This document shows, piece after piece, positions 14,403-21,208 of a DNA stretch of 23,537 bases; position 1 is the first letter of the stretch; each line of letters starts with the position of its first letter. The position numbers and the translations under genes were made by a program. The notes beneath the pieces are model-generated. The model had not been told where the DNA came from and did not search any database. It saw nothing but the letters and a program-made list of their open reading frames with translations. Source of the stretch: Dehalococcoidia bacterium (GTDB lineage: Bacteria; Chloroflexota; Dehalococcoidia; UBA6926); NCBI GenBank assembly GCA_012271225.1, contig JAAXGS010000009.1:1-23537 (forward strand), written 5' to 3'.

Positions 14403-15938
14403 TTACCGCGCGTATTCCACGGCGCGCGTTTCACGGATGACCATGACCTTGATCTGCCCGGGGTACTCCATGGACTCCTGAATCTTCTGGGTCATGTCCC
14501 GGGCGAGGCGCATCGCGGCGACGTCATCGACGTGGTCCGGCCGCACCATGACGCGCACCTCACGCCCCGCCTGAATGGCGTAGGCCTTTTCGACGCCGTC
14601 AAAGCCCAGGGCGATCTGCTCAAGCGTTTCAAGTCGCTTGATGTATTGCTGGGCGCTCTCACGGCGCGCGCCGGGGCGCGCGCCGCTGATGGCGTCCGCC
14701 GCGGCGACAATGAACGCCTCCGTGCTCTTCCATCCCTCCTCGCCGTGATGATCACCGACGGCGCGCACGACGCGCTGATTGACCTTGTAGCGCTCCAGCA
14801 GATCGGCGCCAACGGCGGCGTGGGGGCCCTCGACCTCATGGGACAGGGCCTTGCCGATGTCATGGAGGAAACCGGCGCGGCGGCAGATATCGACGTTGGC
14901 GCGCAGCTCCGATGCCAGGGACGCGGCGAGGTGCCCCGTCTCAATGCTGTGCTGCAGCACGTTTTGACCGTAGCTGTAGCGGAACTTCAGCCTGCCCAGG
15001 GTCTTGACCAGGTCCGGGTGGAGTCCCTGAACGCGGGCGTCATAGCAGGCCTCCTCACCGGCTTTCTTGATGATGTCCTCCATCTCATCGCGCGCCTTGT
15101 CCACAAGCTCCTCAATCCGCGCGGGCTGAATCCGGCCGTCCTGCACCAGCCGTGACACGGCCATGCGGGCAATCTCCCGCCGAACCGGATCGAACGCGGA
15201 GAGCGTGACAACCTCCGGCGTGTCATCGACGATCAGGTTGACGCCCGTCGCGTTCTCCAGCGCGCGGATGTTGCGCCCCTCGCGGCCAATCAGCCGACCC
15301 TTCATCTCATCATTGGGGAGCGAGACGGCGCTCGTCGTCAGCTCGGACACCACCTCGTTGGCGTACCGCTGCATGGACTGCGCCATGATTTTGAAGGCGC
15401 GTTCCGTGGACTCCTCACGCACGGCGTCCTCAAGCTCACGAACGCGGCGCGAGGCCTCAATGGCGATCTCCTCTTCAAGCCGCTCCAGCAGCAGATCACG
15501 CCCCTGGTCCATGGTGAGCTGTGACACCCGTTCAAGCTCACGCAGGTGTTCCGCGTGGAGCTCATCCACCTGGGCGCGGACGGTGTCAATCTCCGCCTCT
15601 TTTGTATTGAGCGTATGCTCCCGCTGCTCAAAGTTCTCCAGTCGGCGGTCGACCTGCTCCTCCTTGCGCTGCAGGCGGCGCTCAATGCGCTGCGCCTCGC
15701 CGCGCTGTTCACGCGCCTCGCGCTCGGATTCATCACGGACGCGAAGGGCCTCCTGTTGGGCGCGGAGGATGATCTCCTTGCTCTCCGCCTCACCCTCTTC
15801 AACGCGGTGGCGCGCCTCGATGGACGCGCCGCGGATGCTGCCGGTTGTGATGATGCGCTGCAGGGCAAAACCGGCGGCGGTTCCAACCGCCCCAAGGGCG
15901 AGCAGAATCAGGATGAACAGGGCAGGGCTAATGGTCAT
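14403..15938 (-). CDS. rny: Ribonuclease Y
   Basis: The protein has 511 residues, minus strand. RNase Y is a membrane-anchored endoribonuclease that starts mRNA decay. An N-terminal hydrophobic helix (about residues 5–27) anchors the enzyme. A long Arg/Glu/Gln-rich coiled coil (about 40–170) follows, then a KH RNA-binding domain with GRLIGREGRNIRALE. An HD domain follows with HSIETGHLAA and LHDIGKAL supplying the metal-binding His-Asp pair, and then the typical C-terminal region ending VMVIRETRAVEYAR. Length and domain order are canonical. GGGAG lies 7–8 bases before the ATG. It is separated from recA by that gene's terminator, so it probably has its own promoter. ymdB and the PHP gene follow in the same direction. 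Confidence 0.97.
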   Translation of the reverse strand: MTISPALFILILLALGAVGTAAGFALQRIITTGSIRGASIEARHRVEEGEAESKEIILRAQQEALRVRDESEREAREQRGEAQRIERRLQRKEEQVDRRLENFEQREHTLNTKEAEIDTVRAQVDELHAEHLRELERVSQLTMDQGRDLLLERLEEEIAIEASRRVRELEDAVREESTERAFKIMAQSMQRYANEVVSELTTSAVSLPNDEMKGRLIGREGRNIRALENATGVNLIVDDTPEVVTLSAFDPVRREIARMAVSRLVQDGRIQPARIEELVDKARDEMEDIIKKAGEEACYDARVQGLHPDLVKTLGRLKFRYSYGQNVLQHSIETGHLAASLASELRANVDICRRAGFLHDIGKALSHEVEGPHAAVGADLLERYKVNQRVVRAVGDHHGEEGWKSTEAFIVAAADAISGARPGARRESAQQYIKRLETLEQIALGFDGVEKAYAIQAGREVRVMVRPDHVDDVAAMRLARDMTQKIQESMEYPGQIKVMVIRETRAVEYAR

Positions 15939-16054
15939 GGCAATTCTCCCGGTTGTGTAACGAGCGGTGGACGGCTGCGTTGAAGACAGGTTTGGCGAGG
16001 GCCAAAAATCGGCGTGCGGCGGCGGTGTTCCGCCGGAATTGTTCAGACGGCGGG

Positions 16055-16087
16055 CAAAGAAAAAGGGCCGCGGAAACCCCGCAGCCC
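16055..16087 (-). terminator. Intrinsic terminator of recA
   Basis: On the minus strand GGGCTGCGG (16087–16079) pairs with CCGCGGCCC (16073–16065), with one central mismatch and a 5-base loop. TTTTTCTTT follows directly. It starts about 30 bases after the recA stop and isolates rny from recA transcription. Confidence 0.85.
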
Positions 16088-16118
16088 TGTGTGTCCGGTG
16101 TCAGAGCGGCGGCTGAAG

Positions 16119-17207
16119 TCAGGTGACCTCCCCGGTCTCGTCATCAGGGGACGAAGAAGGGAAATCGTCGGTGCTGCCGTTGCGGTTGGCAGAGTGTCCG
16201 CGAATGTCCTTTTCGAGGGCGTCGGCGGTCTCCGCATTGGAGCGGAGGAACGCCTTGGCGTTCTCCCGGCCCTGACCGAGTCGGGTCTCCCCGTAGGCGT
16301 AGAAGGCCCCCGCCTTTTTGAGGAGACCGGCCTGCGCGCCGAGATCGATGAGGTCGGCCTCCCGGCTGATGCCGTGCCCGAACATGATGTCAAACTCGGC
16401 GACGCGGAAGGGCGGGGCCATCTTGTTCTTGACCACGCGCGCGCGGAGGTGCAATCCCACGCTCTCCGTTCCCTGTTTAATGGTCTCCAAGCGTCTCAAA
16501 TCGATCCGAATCGACGAATAGAACTTCAGCGCCCGTCCGCCGGGGGTGACCTCTGGGCTGCCAAAGAGGACACCAACCTTCTCACGGATCTGGTTGATAA
16601 AGATTACCGCCGTCTTCGAACGATGGGTGGTTCCGGTCAGTTTTCGCAGGGCCTGGGACATCAGCCGGGCCTGAAGGCCCACGTGCGTATCCCCCATGTG
16701 CCCGTCAATTTCGGCCTTTGGCACCAGCGCCGCCACGCTGTCAATGACAATGGCATCAACCGCCGCGCTCCTGACAAGGGCCTCCGTGATGTCAAGGGCC
16801 TGCTCCGCGTTGTCCGGCTGTGAGATGAGCAGGTCATTCACCCGGATGCCGCACGCCGCGGCGTACGTCGGGTCCATCGCGTGCTCGGCGTCGATGTAGG
16901 CCACGGCGCCGTTCTCCCGCTGCGCCCCGGCGATGATGTGCTGCGCAAGGGTGGATTTGCCGGAGGATTCCGCGCCGTAGATCTCCGTAATCCGCCCGCG
17001 CGGGATGCCGCCGATGCCGAGCGCGAGATCAAGCGAGAGAGACCCCGTTGGAATGGCGTCGACGTCAAAACGCCCGGCGGACTCACCGAACCGCATCAGG
17101 GAGCCTTTGCCAAAACTGCGCTCAATCAGCGTGAGCGCCTGTTCAAGTGCCTTTTCCTTCTCGGTGACCATTGTCTCCACGCTTGTTGGGGCCGTCACAG
17201 TTGCCAT
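16119..17207 (-). CDS. recA: RecA recombinase
   Basis: The protein has 362 residues, minus strand. RecA coats single-stranded DNA, drives strand exchange and triggers LexA self-cleavage. The Walker A motif GAESSGKST is at residues 78–86, Walker B ends in VIDSV, and the DNA-binding L2 region reads FINQIREKVGVLFGSPEVTP. The C-terminal tail is acidic (SSPDDETGEV). The start at ATG 17207 is chosen because GGAGG (17217–17221) lies nine bases upstream; an in-frame ATG at 17228 would place this site inside the gene. Two LexA-type boxes lie 44–70 bp upstream. recX, which often follows recA, is absent; a terminator and then rny follow instead. Confidence 0.98.
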   Translation of the reverse strand: MATVTAPTSVETMVTEKEKALEQALTLIERSFGKGSLMRFGESAGRFDVDAIPTGSLSLDLALGIGGIPRGRITEIYGAESSGKSTLAQHIIAGAQRENGAVAYIDAEHAMDPTYAAACGIRVNDLLISQPDNAEQALDITEALVRSAAVDAIVIDSVAALVPKAEIDGHMGDTHVGLQARLMSQALRKLTGTTHRSKTAVIFINQIREKVGVLFGSPEVTPGGRALKFYSSIRIDLRRLETIKQGTESVGLHLRARVVKNKMAPPFRVAEFDIMFGHGISREADLIDLGAQAGLLKKAGAFYAYGETRLGQGRENAKAFLRSNAETADALEKDIRGHSANRNGSTDDFPSSSPDDETGEVT

Positions 17208-17250
17208 GATACCATTCCTCCCGCTCATTCCTCAATCTGACCGGCGCACA

Positions 17251-17262
17251 GAACACCAGTTC
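17251..17262. promoter_or_regulatory. LexA (SOS) box 1 of recA
   Basis: GAACACCAGTTC matches the Gram-positive/Chloroflexota-type SOS consensus GAAC-N4-GTTC. It lies 44 bp before the recA start and three bases from the second box. Confidence 0.75.
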
Positions 17263-17265
17263 CAT

Positions 17266-17277
17266 GAACACATGTTC
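17266..17277. promoter_or_regulatory. LexA (SOS) box 2 of recA
   Basis: GAACACATGTTC again fits GAAC-N4-GTTC and is flanked by T and A to give TGAAC/GTTCA symmetry. Centre-to-centre distance to box 1 is 15 bp. It sits just downstream of the proposed –10 element, an ideal position for repression. Confidence 0.85.
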
Positions 17278-17280
17278 ATC

Positions 17281-17286
17281 ATGGTA
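17281..17286 (-). promoter_or_regulatory. Candidate –10 element of recA
   Basis: The minus strand reads TACCAT directly upstream of the two LexA boxes, so a start site 7 bases later would fall within box 2. No strong –35 hexamer is visible. Confidence 0.4.
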
Positions 17287-17330
17287 CCACATCCGCGGCG
17301 GAATGATACCCTTGTTGTCGAAATATCCAT

Positions 17331-17360
17331 GAATGCGTGACCGGGGAATGCGTGACCGGC
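17331..17360. repeat. 15-bp tandem duplication
   Basis: GAATGCGTGACCGG occurs twice in direct succession with a 15-bp period (17331–17345, 17346–17360), between the recA control region and the enoyl-CoA hydratase gene. Probably a small slippage duplication; no function assigned. Confidence 0.8.
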
Positions 17361-17397
17361 GCATGGCCGGAGCAGAAAGGTGAAGGGGGACTCTTTC

Positions 17398-18297
17398 ATG
17401 GGCGAGTATGAGAACGTGCTGTATGAGCGGCAGGGCAAGGGAGTTGTCATCACGCTGAATCGCCCCGCCCAGATGAACGCGTTCAATCAGGGCCTGCGGG
17501 CGGACGTGCACGCCGCGTTTGATGAGGCTGAGGGTGATCCGGATGTTCGATACATCATCCTGACGGGCGCGGGGCGCGCGTTCAGCGCCGGCGCAGATCT
17601 GTCCCTTGGCGCCGGCGGCGGCAATTCCGATACCGTCTGGCCCTATGGCCTGCAGGAGGGGCAGTCCGTCGCATCGTTCCTGGACCAGTGGCGCACGCAG
17701 GACAGGACGGGCATCCGGCGGCTCATGCACATGTGGGAGCTCACCACGCCGATCATCGGCGCAATCAACGGCTGGGCGCTCGCCTGGGGCTCCTGGTACG
17801 CCCTGACCACGCACATCACCATCGCGTCTGAGAACGCCGTGTTCGGTCAGCCGGAGATTCGCCACATCTCCAACACCAACTTCATCTGGACCCTGCTCGC
17901 CGGTTACAAGCACGCCCTCCGCTACGGCCTGACGGGCGACCACATCGACGCGCAGGAGGCCCTGCGCATCGGCCTCGTCAACAAGGTTGTGCCGCATGGT
18001 GACCTGATGGAGGAGTGCGTGAGCGTTGGCGAGCGCATCGCGCTGGTCAGCCCGGAGACCGTCAAGATCAACCTTGCCGTCGCCACGCAGGGCCTGAACA
18101 TGATGGGATTCCATAACGCGTGGAACCTGAACGCGGAGCTGTCCGCCCTGGCGCACACGTCACAGCGCGAGGACTTTAAGCGGCGCATGGAGGATGCCGG
18201 CAAGACCGGCGGTCTGCGCGCCTACCTGCAGGAGCGCGATGGCCCCTTCCAGCCGGAGCCGTTCGGGCCGCGCTCCCGCTCGGGCGCGCCGGATTAG
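17398..18297 (+). CDS. Enoyl-CoA hydratase/isomerase family protein
   Basis: The protein has 299 residues of the crotonase superfamily. The ATG at 17398 has GGGGGA at 17385–17390; a GTG at 17380 overlaps that site and was rejected. The oxyanion-hole segment GAGRAFSAGADLS and the second one (AINGWALAWGSWYAL) are present. The second catalytic glutamate of hydratases is kept in FGQPEIRHI, but the first, normally in a G-x-E-L context, is replaced by Trp/Tyr in GSWYALTT. This makes a simple 2-enoyl-CoA hydratase less certain; an isomerase, hydrolase or specialised member is possible. It diverges from recA and is isolated from other fatty-acid genes, though an acyl-CoA dehydrogenase lies at the left edge of the window. 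Confidence 0.85.
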   Translation: MGEYENVLYERQGKGVVITLNRPAQMNAFNQGLRADVHAAFDEAEGDPDVRYIILTGAGRAFSAGADLSLGAGGGNSDTVWPYGLQEGQSVASFLDQWRTQDRTGIRRLMHMWELTTPIIGAINGWALAWGSWYALTTHITIASENAVFGQPEIRHISNTNFIWTLLAGYKHALRYGLTGDHIDAQEALRIGLVNKVVPHGDLMEECVSVGERIALVSPETVKINLAVATQGLNMMGFHNAWNLNAELSALAHTSQREDFKRRMEDAGKTGGLRAYLQERDGPFQPEPFGPRSRSGAPD

Positions 18298-18469
18298 CGC
18301 GGCGCAACTCCACGGGGGCGGCTCGATCCCGGTCGTCCGCCTGTTGGCCGTTTCTTTGGCCACGCGCCGCTCCCCCGCATGGATGTGGCCCCGGACATCC
18401 TGCGCGACAGAACGATACTGATCGGAACGCGAGCCGCGGAGCTCTGAGCACCGGGCATTGGGCGGAAAC

Positions 18470-18820
18470 ATGACATCGCCGGCGCGCTTTTTCACAACGA
18501 CCCTCGCGGCGGGGATTATCCTCATTGCCGTGCTGGCGGTCATCGGCTTCGGACTGGGCGCGGTCCAGCGCGGCGGCGAATGGATCACGCCGGACGGGGT
18601 GACGTTCTATGCCTATTGGCCCGATGGAACGAAGAGGGAGATCGAGCCGGGCATGATGATTGCCGAGGGGATTGCGCTGCCCGACGGGTCGTGTGAGGTT
18701 CCTGCGGTGTCCGTTGGCAGCGAGGGCAGCAGAAGAGGCTCAAGCTCCATATCAACGAGTTCAGACAGCGACTGCAACGTCTGGGTTGACCGAATAGAGT
18801 GGAGCGATGCTGACCGGTGA
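18470..18820 (+). CDS. Small membrane-anchored protein of unknown function
   Basis: The protein has 116 residues from ATG 18470, with GGCGGA just upstream. A TTG at 18458 is an in-frame alternative adding four residues. One hydrophobic segment (about residues 8–32, TLAAGIILIAVLAVIGFGLG) is followed by a polar, probably extracytoplasmic region with a YWPDGTKREIEPGMM stretch, two cysteines and a Ser/Gly-rich patch. The segment could be an uncleaved signal anchor. I do not recognise the family. Its end overlaps the next gene by 14 bp, and that gene overlaps a third by 4 bp, so the three are probably expressed together. Confidence 0.65.
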   Translation: MTSPARFFTTTLAAGIILIAVLAVIGFGLGAVQRGGEWITPDGVTFYAYWPDGTKREIEPGMMIAEGIALPDGSCEVPAVSVGSEGSRRGSSSISTSSDSDCNVWVDRIEWSDADR

Positions 18821-19253
18821 GACGGTGAAGCTCTCGCCGGCCGGAGCGGTGGCCGGGATGTGCACCCTGTGTGCTGTCGCCGTGGCCGGCCTGTATTTTG
18901 TGGCGATTGTGGCGCGCGCCGTCGCGTCCGCCGCCCCGCTTGATCCGGGGCAGACGTTTCCCCTCATCGCTTTCACGGCGTTCGGCATCCTGGGCGCGCT
19001 GCTTGGGGGCGGCGCTGTCACATGGACTGAGTTGTCCGGTGAGAACCACAGGTGGACTCTCCGGATTGGCCTGGCGCTGTTTCTGGCCACCACGGTCAGC
19101 GTGACTCTCAGCGGACTCTCCTTCATGGTCCTGATGCCGCCCGTCTATATCCTGGCCGCCATCGCGCTCACGATTATTGTGGCGAGGCGGCGCTTTGGCA
19201 GACCTGTCCACGCTGAGATCCGCGTCACGACCGGAGAGGAACAGGAACGGTGA
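18807..19253 (+). CDS. Four-helix integral membrane protein of unknown function
   Basis: The protein has 148 residues. The start at ATG 18807 lies inside the preceding gene and is preceded by GTGGAG. Four hydrophobic segments are visible: AVAGMCTLCAVAVAGLYFVA, LIAFTAFGILGALLGGGAV, IGLALFLATTVSVTLSGL and PPVYILAAIALTIIVA. A charged C-terminal tail of about 20 residues follows. The pattern fits small four-helix bacterial membrane families with no known role. There are no catalytic motifs. The gene sits in the middle of a three-gene overlapping cassette. Confidence 0.75.
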   Translation: MLTGETVKLSPAGAVAGMCTLCAVAVAGLYFVAIVARAVASAAPLDPGQTFPLIAFTAFGILGALLGGGAVTWTELSGENHRWTLRIGLALFLATTVSVTLSGLSFMVLMPPVYILAAIALTIIVARRRFGRPVHAEIRVTTGEEQER

Positions 19254-19567
19254 GCCTCCCCACCGCGGAGGAATGGCGGGCGGCGTTTGAGGCGACGCCG
19301 TCGCTCGCGCAGGACGCGGCGCTGCTGGACCACGTGCGTCAGCGCTTTCACTCCAAGTACCTGGAGACGATCATGCAGTCGCGGAACGTCACGGCGCAGG
19401 AGCGGGCGTGGGAGGGATTCTATTTCTGGCTGGTGTTTCCGCAGACGAGCCGCAAGCCGTTTGAGGTTCCGCCGGAGCAGGCGGACGCGCTGCTGGCGGC
19501 GCTCCGGCCGTTGGTGGCGCGGCTGCGAGAGGAGTTGTTGCGGAGCCGCCGCGCTACCGAAGACTGA
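19250..19567 (+). CDS. Small soluble protein of unknown function
   Basis: The protein has 105 residues. The GTG start (19250) overlaps the previous TGA by four bases, and GGAGAGGA lies upstream, arguing for translational coupling. The sequence is helical, with many Ala, Leu, Arg and Glu, and an aromatic core (WEGFYFWLVFPQTSRKPFEV). No signal, membrane segment or catalytic motif is visible, and I do not recognise it. Its 3' end overlaps the end of ffh on the other strand by 14 bp. Confidence 0.7.
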   Translation: MSLPTAEEWRAAFEATPSLAQDAALLDHVRQRFHSKYLETIMQSRNVTAQERAWEGFYFWLVFPQTSRKPFEVPPEQADALLAALRPLVARLREELLRSRRATED

Positions 19568-20885
19568 ACGGCAGCCCCCGGATCTTCTTGCCGGATGAAA
19601 GCTGCCTCATCATCTTGCGCATCTCTGTGAATTGATTCAGCATCCGGTTCACGTCCGCCGGTTGCGTGCCGCTGCCGCGCGCGATGCGCCGTCTGCGGCT
19701 CCCGCCGATGATCTCCGGGCGCTGCCGCTCATCCGGCGTCATGGACAGGATGATCGCCTCCACACGCTTCATGTGCCGCTCATCAAACGCATCTGCGGAG
19801 ACCTTGCCCTTCATCTGGGAAAAGCCGGGAATCATGTCCAGCACCTGCGCCATGCTGCCCATTCGGCGCAGCTGCGCCATCTGATCCAGGAAATCCTCAA
19901 GCGTGAAGCTGGCCGTGCGCAGCTTTCGCTCCATTTCCCGCGCCTTGGCCTCATCGACGGTCTGCTGCGCCTTTTCGACAAGGGTCACGACGTCGCCCAT
20001 GCCAAGGATGCGGCCGGCCAGGCGGTCCGGATAGAAGGCTTCCAGCGCGTCCATGCGCTCCCCGACGCCGATGAACATGACGGGCAGGCCGGTGACGGAG
20101 GCGATGGACAGCGCCGCGCCGCCGCGCGCGTCCCCGTCCATCTTGGTCAGCACGAGGCCGGTCAGCGGAACCTGCCGATGAAACTCCTCTGCGGCGTTCA
20201 CCGCGTCCTGCCCCGTCATGGCGTCGACGACCAGCAGAACCTCGGCGGGATTCAGCGCCGCGCGCACGGCGGCCAGTTCCGCCATCAGTTCCTTGTCAAT
20301 CTGAAGCCGCCCGCCGGTGTCAAAGATATGCCAGTGCGCATTGGCGCGTTCCGCCGCCGTCAGGGATGATCGCGCAGCCGCGACGGCGTCCGCATTGCCC
20401 GGCTCTGCGTGCACCGGCACGCTGATCTGCCGTCCAAGCGCGGACAGTTGCTCCATGGCGGCGGGCCGCCGGACGTCTCCCGCGCCCAGCAGCACGCTCT
20501 GCCCCTGTTGCAGAAGGTGAGAGGCGAGTTTGGCCGCGGTCGTCGTTTTCCCCGAGCCCTGCAGACCGACCATGAGAATTGTCGCCGGGCGGTGGGGGCC
20601 GGCATCCAGGGCGCGGCGCTCCCTGCCCAACACGGCCGTCAGCTCCTCCTGCACGATCTTGACGATCTGCTGGACGGGCGTGACGGACTCCAGAACCTCA
20701 CGCCCCACGGCCCGGTCTCTGATGCTCTGCTGCAGGCTGCGCACAACGCGCAGGTTGACGTCCGCTTCAAGCAGGGCGCGGCGGACCTCGCGCAGCGCCT
20801 CCTCCACGTCCGCCTCCGTGATGCGGCCGCGCCCGGACAGCCGGTTAAAGACGCTGGTGAGTCGTTCGGTCAGAGCCTCAAACAT
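19554..20885 (-). CDS. ffh: Signal recognition particle protein Ffh (SRP54)
   Basis: The protein has 443 residues, minus strand. Ffh binds signal sequences and 4.5S/SRP RNA and delivers ribosomes to FtsY at the membrane. It has the N domain, then the G domain with GLQGSGKTTTAAKLA, DVRRPAAMEQL, DTGGR and TKMDGDARGG. The M domain follows, with FTLEDFLDQMAQLRRMGS, the Met-rich groove and the RNA-binding SRRRRIARGSGT. The G3 motif is DTGGR rather than the near-universal DTAGR; the base calls give GGC. There is no Shine-Dalgarno site before the ATG; a TACACT element lies nine bases upstream, suggesting a very short leader. The 3' end overlaps the convergent small gene by 14 bp. Confidence 0.96.
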   Translation of the reverse strand: MFEALTERLTSVFNRLSGRGRITEADVEEALREVRRALLEADVNLRVVRSLQQSIRDRAVGREVLESVTPVQQIVKIVQEELTAVLGRERRALDAGPHRPATILMVGLQGSGKTTTAAKLASHLLQQGQSVLLGAGDVRRPAAMEQLSALGRQISVPVHAEPGNADAVAAARSSLTAAERANAHWHIFDTGGRLQIDKELMAELAAVRAALNPAEVLLVVDAMTGQDAVNAAEEFHRQVPLTGLVLTKMDGDARGGAALSIASVTGLPVMFIGVGERMDALEAFYPDRLAGRILGMGDVVTLVEKAQQTVDEAKAREMERKLRTASFTLEDFLDQMAQLRRMGSMAQVLDMIPGFSQMKGKVSADAFDERHMKRVEAIILSMTPDERQRPEIIGGSRRRRIARGSGTQPADVNRMLNQFTEMRKMMRQLSSGKKIRGLPFSLR

Positions 20886-20894
20886 CGTGGTATC

Positions 20895-20900
20895 AGTGTA
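20895..20900 (-). promoter_or_regulatory. TACACT –10 element just upstream of ffh
   Basis: The minus strand reads TACACT nine bases before the ffh ATG, the same hexamer found before copA. A start site 7 bases later would leave a leader of only two or three bases. Confidence 0.4.
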
Positions 20901-20976
20901 GCAAGACGGCGGTCATACGCCTGCAGCAGGCGGTCTCGGTCTGCGCGAAACGGAGCTGGGATCACATCGAAAAAGA

Positions 20977-21052
20977 ATGGAGCGGGCGATGGGGTTTGAA
21001 CCCACGACTTTCTGCTTGGGAAGCAGACACTCTACCACTGAGTTACGCCCGC
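20977..21052 (-). tRNA. tRNA-Gly(CCC)
   Basis: Minus-strand cloverleaf: acceptor GCGGGCG with CGCCCGC, D arm with CAGTGGTAGAG, and anticodon stem TCTGC/GCAGA. The loop TTCCCAA gives anticodon CCC (reads GGG, glycine). The T arm is GTGGGTTTGAACCCCAT. The discriminator T is followed by an encoded CCA. It lies upstream of ffh on the same strand. Confidence 0.96.
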
Positions 21053-21081
21053 TGAACGTTGGCGGCCATGGCCGTGAGCAC

Positions 21082-21112
21082 ACTCTACGCCCCGCGCGAG
21101 TGGACTTGTCAA
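21082..21112 (-). promoter_or_regulatory. Candidate promoter of tRNA-Gly
   Basis: On the minus strand a perfect TTGACA (21112–21107) is followed after 19 bp by TAGAGT (21087–21082), 29 bases before the tRNA 5' end. The spacer is slightly long but the –35 match is exact. Confidence 0.5.
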
Positions 21113-21208
21113 GGGAACGCCGGTGTGAGGCGGCTTGCCCGCAGGACAAGCGTCAGACATGATGAACGCAGACGCGGCGCGATTGGCGCGCCGGGGAGGT
21201 CAAATCCG

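Noticed and set aside
14391..15155. Plus-strand 254-codon frame opposite rny
   Set aside because: It lies entirely antisense to the KH/HD region of RNase Y, whose motifs are intact.
21059..21208. N-terminal 50-residue extension of the aminotransferase
   Set aside because: It begins seven bases from the tRNA-Gly gene, overlaps that tRNA's promoter region and has no ribosome site; ATG 21209 has a strong one.
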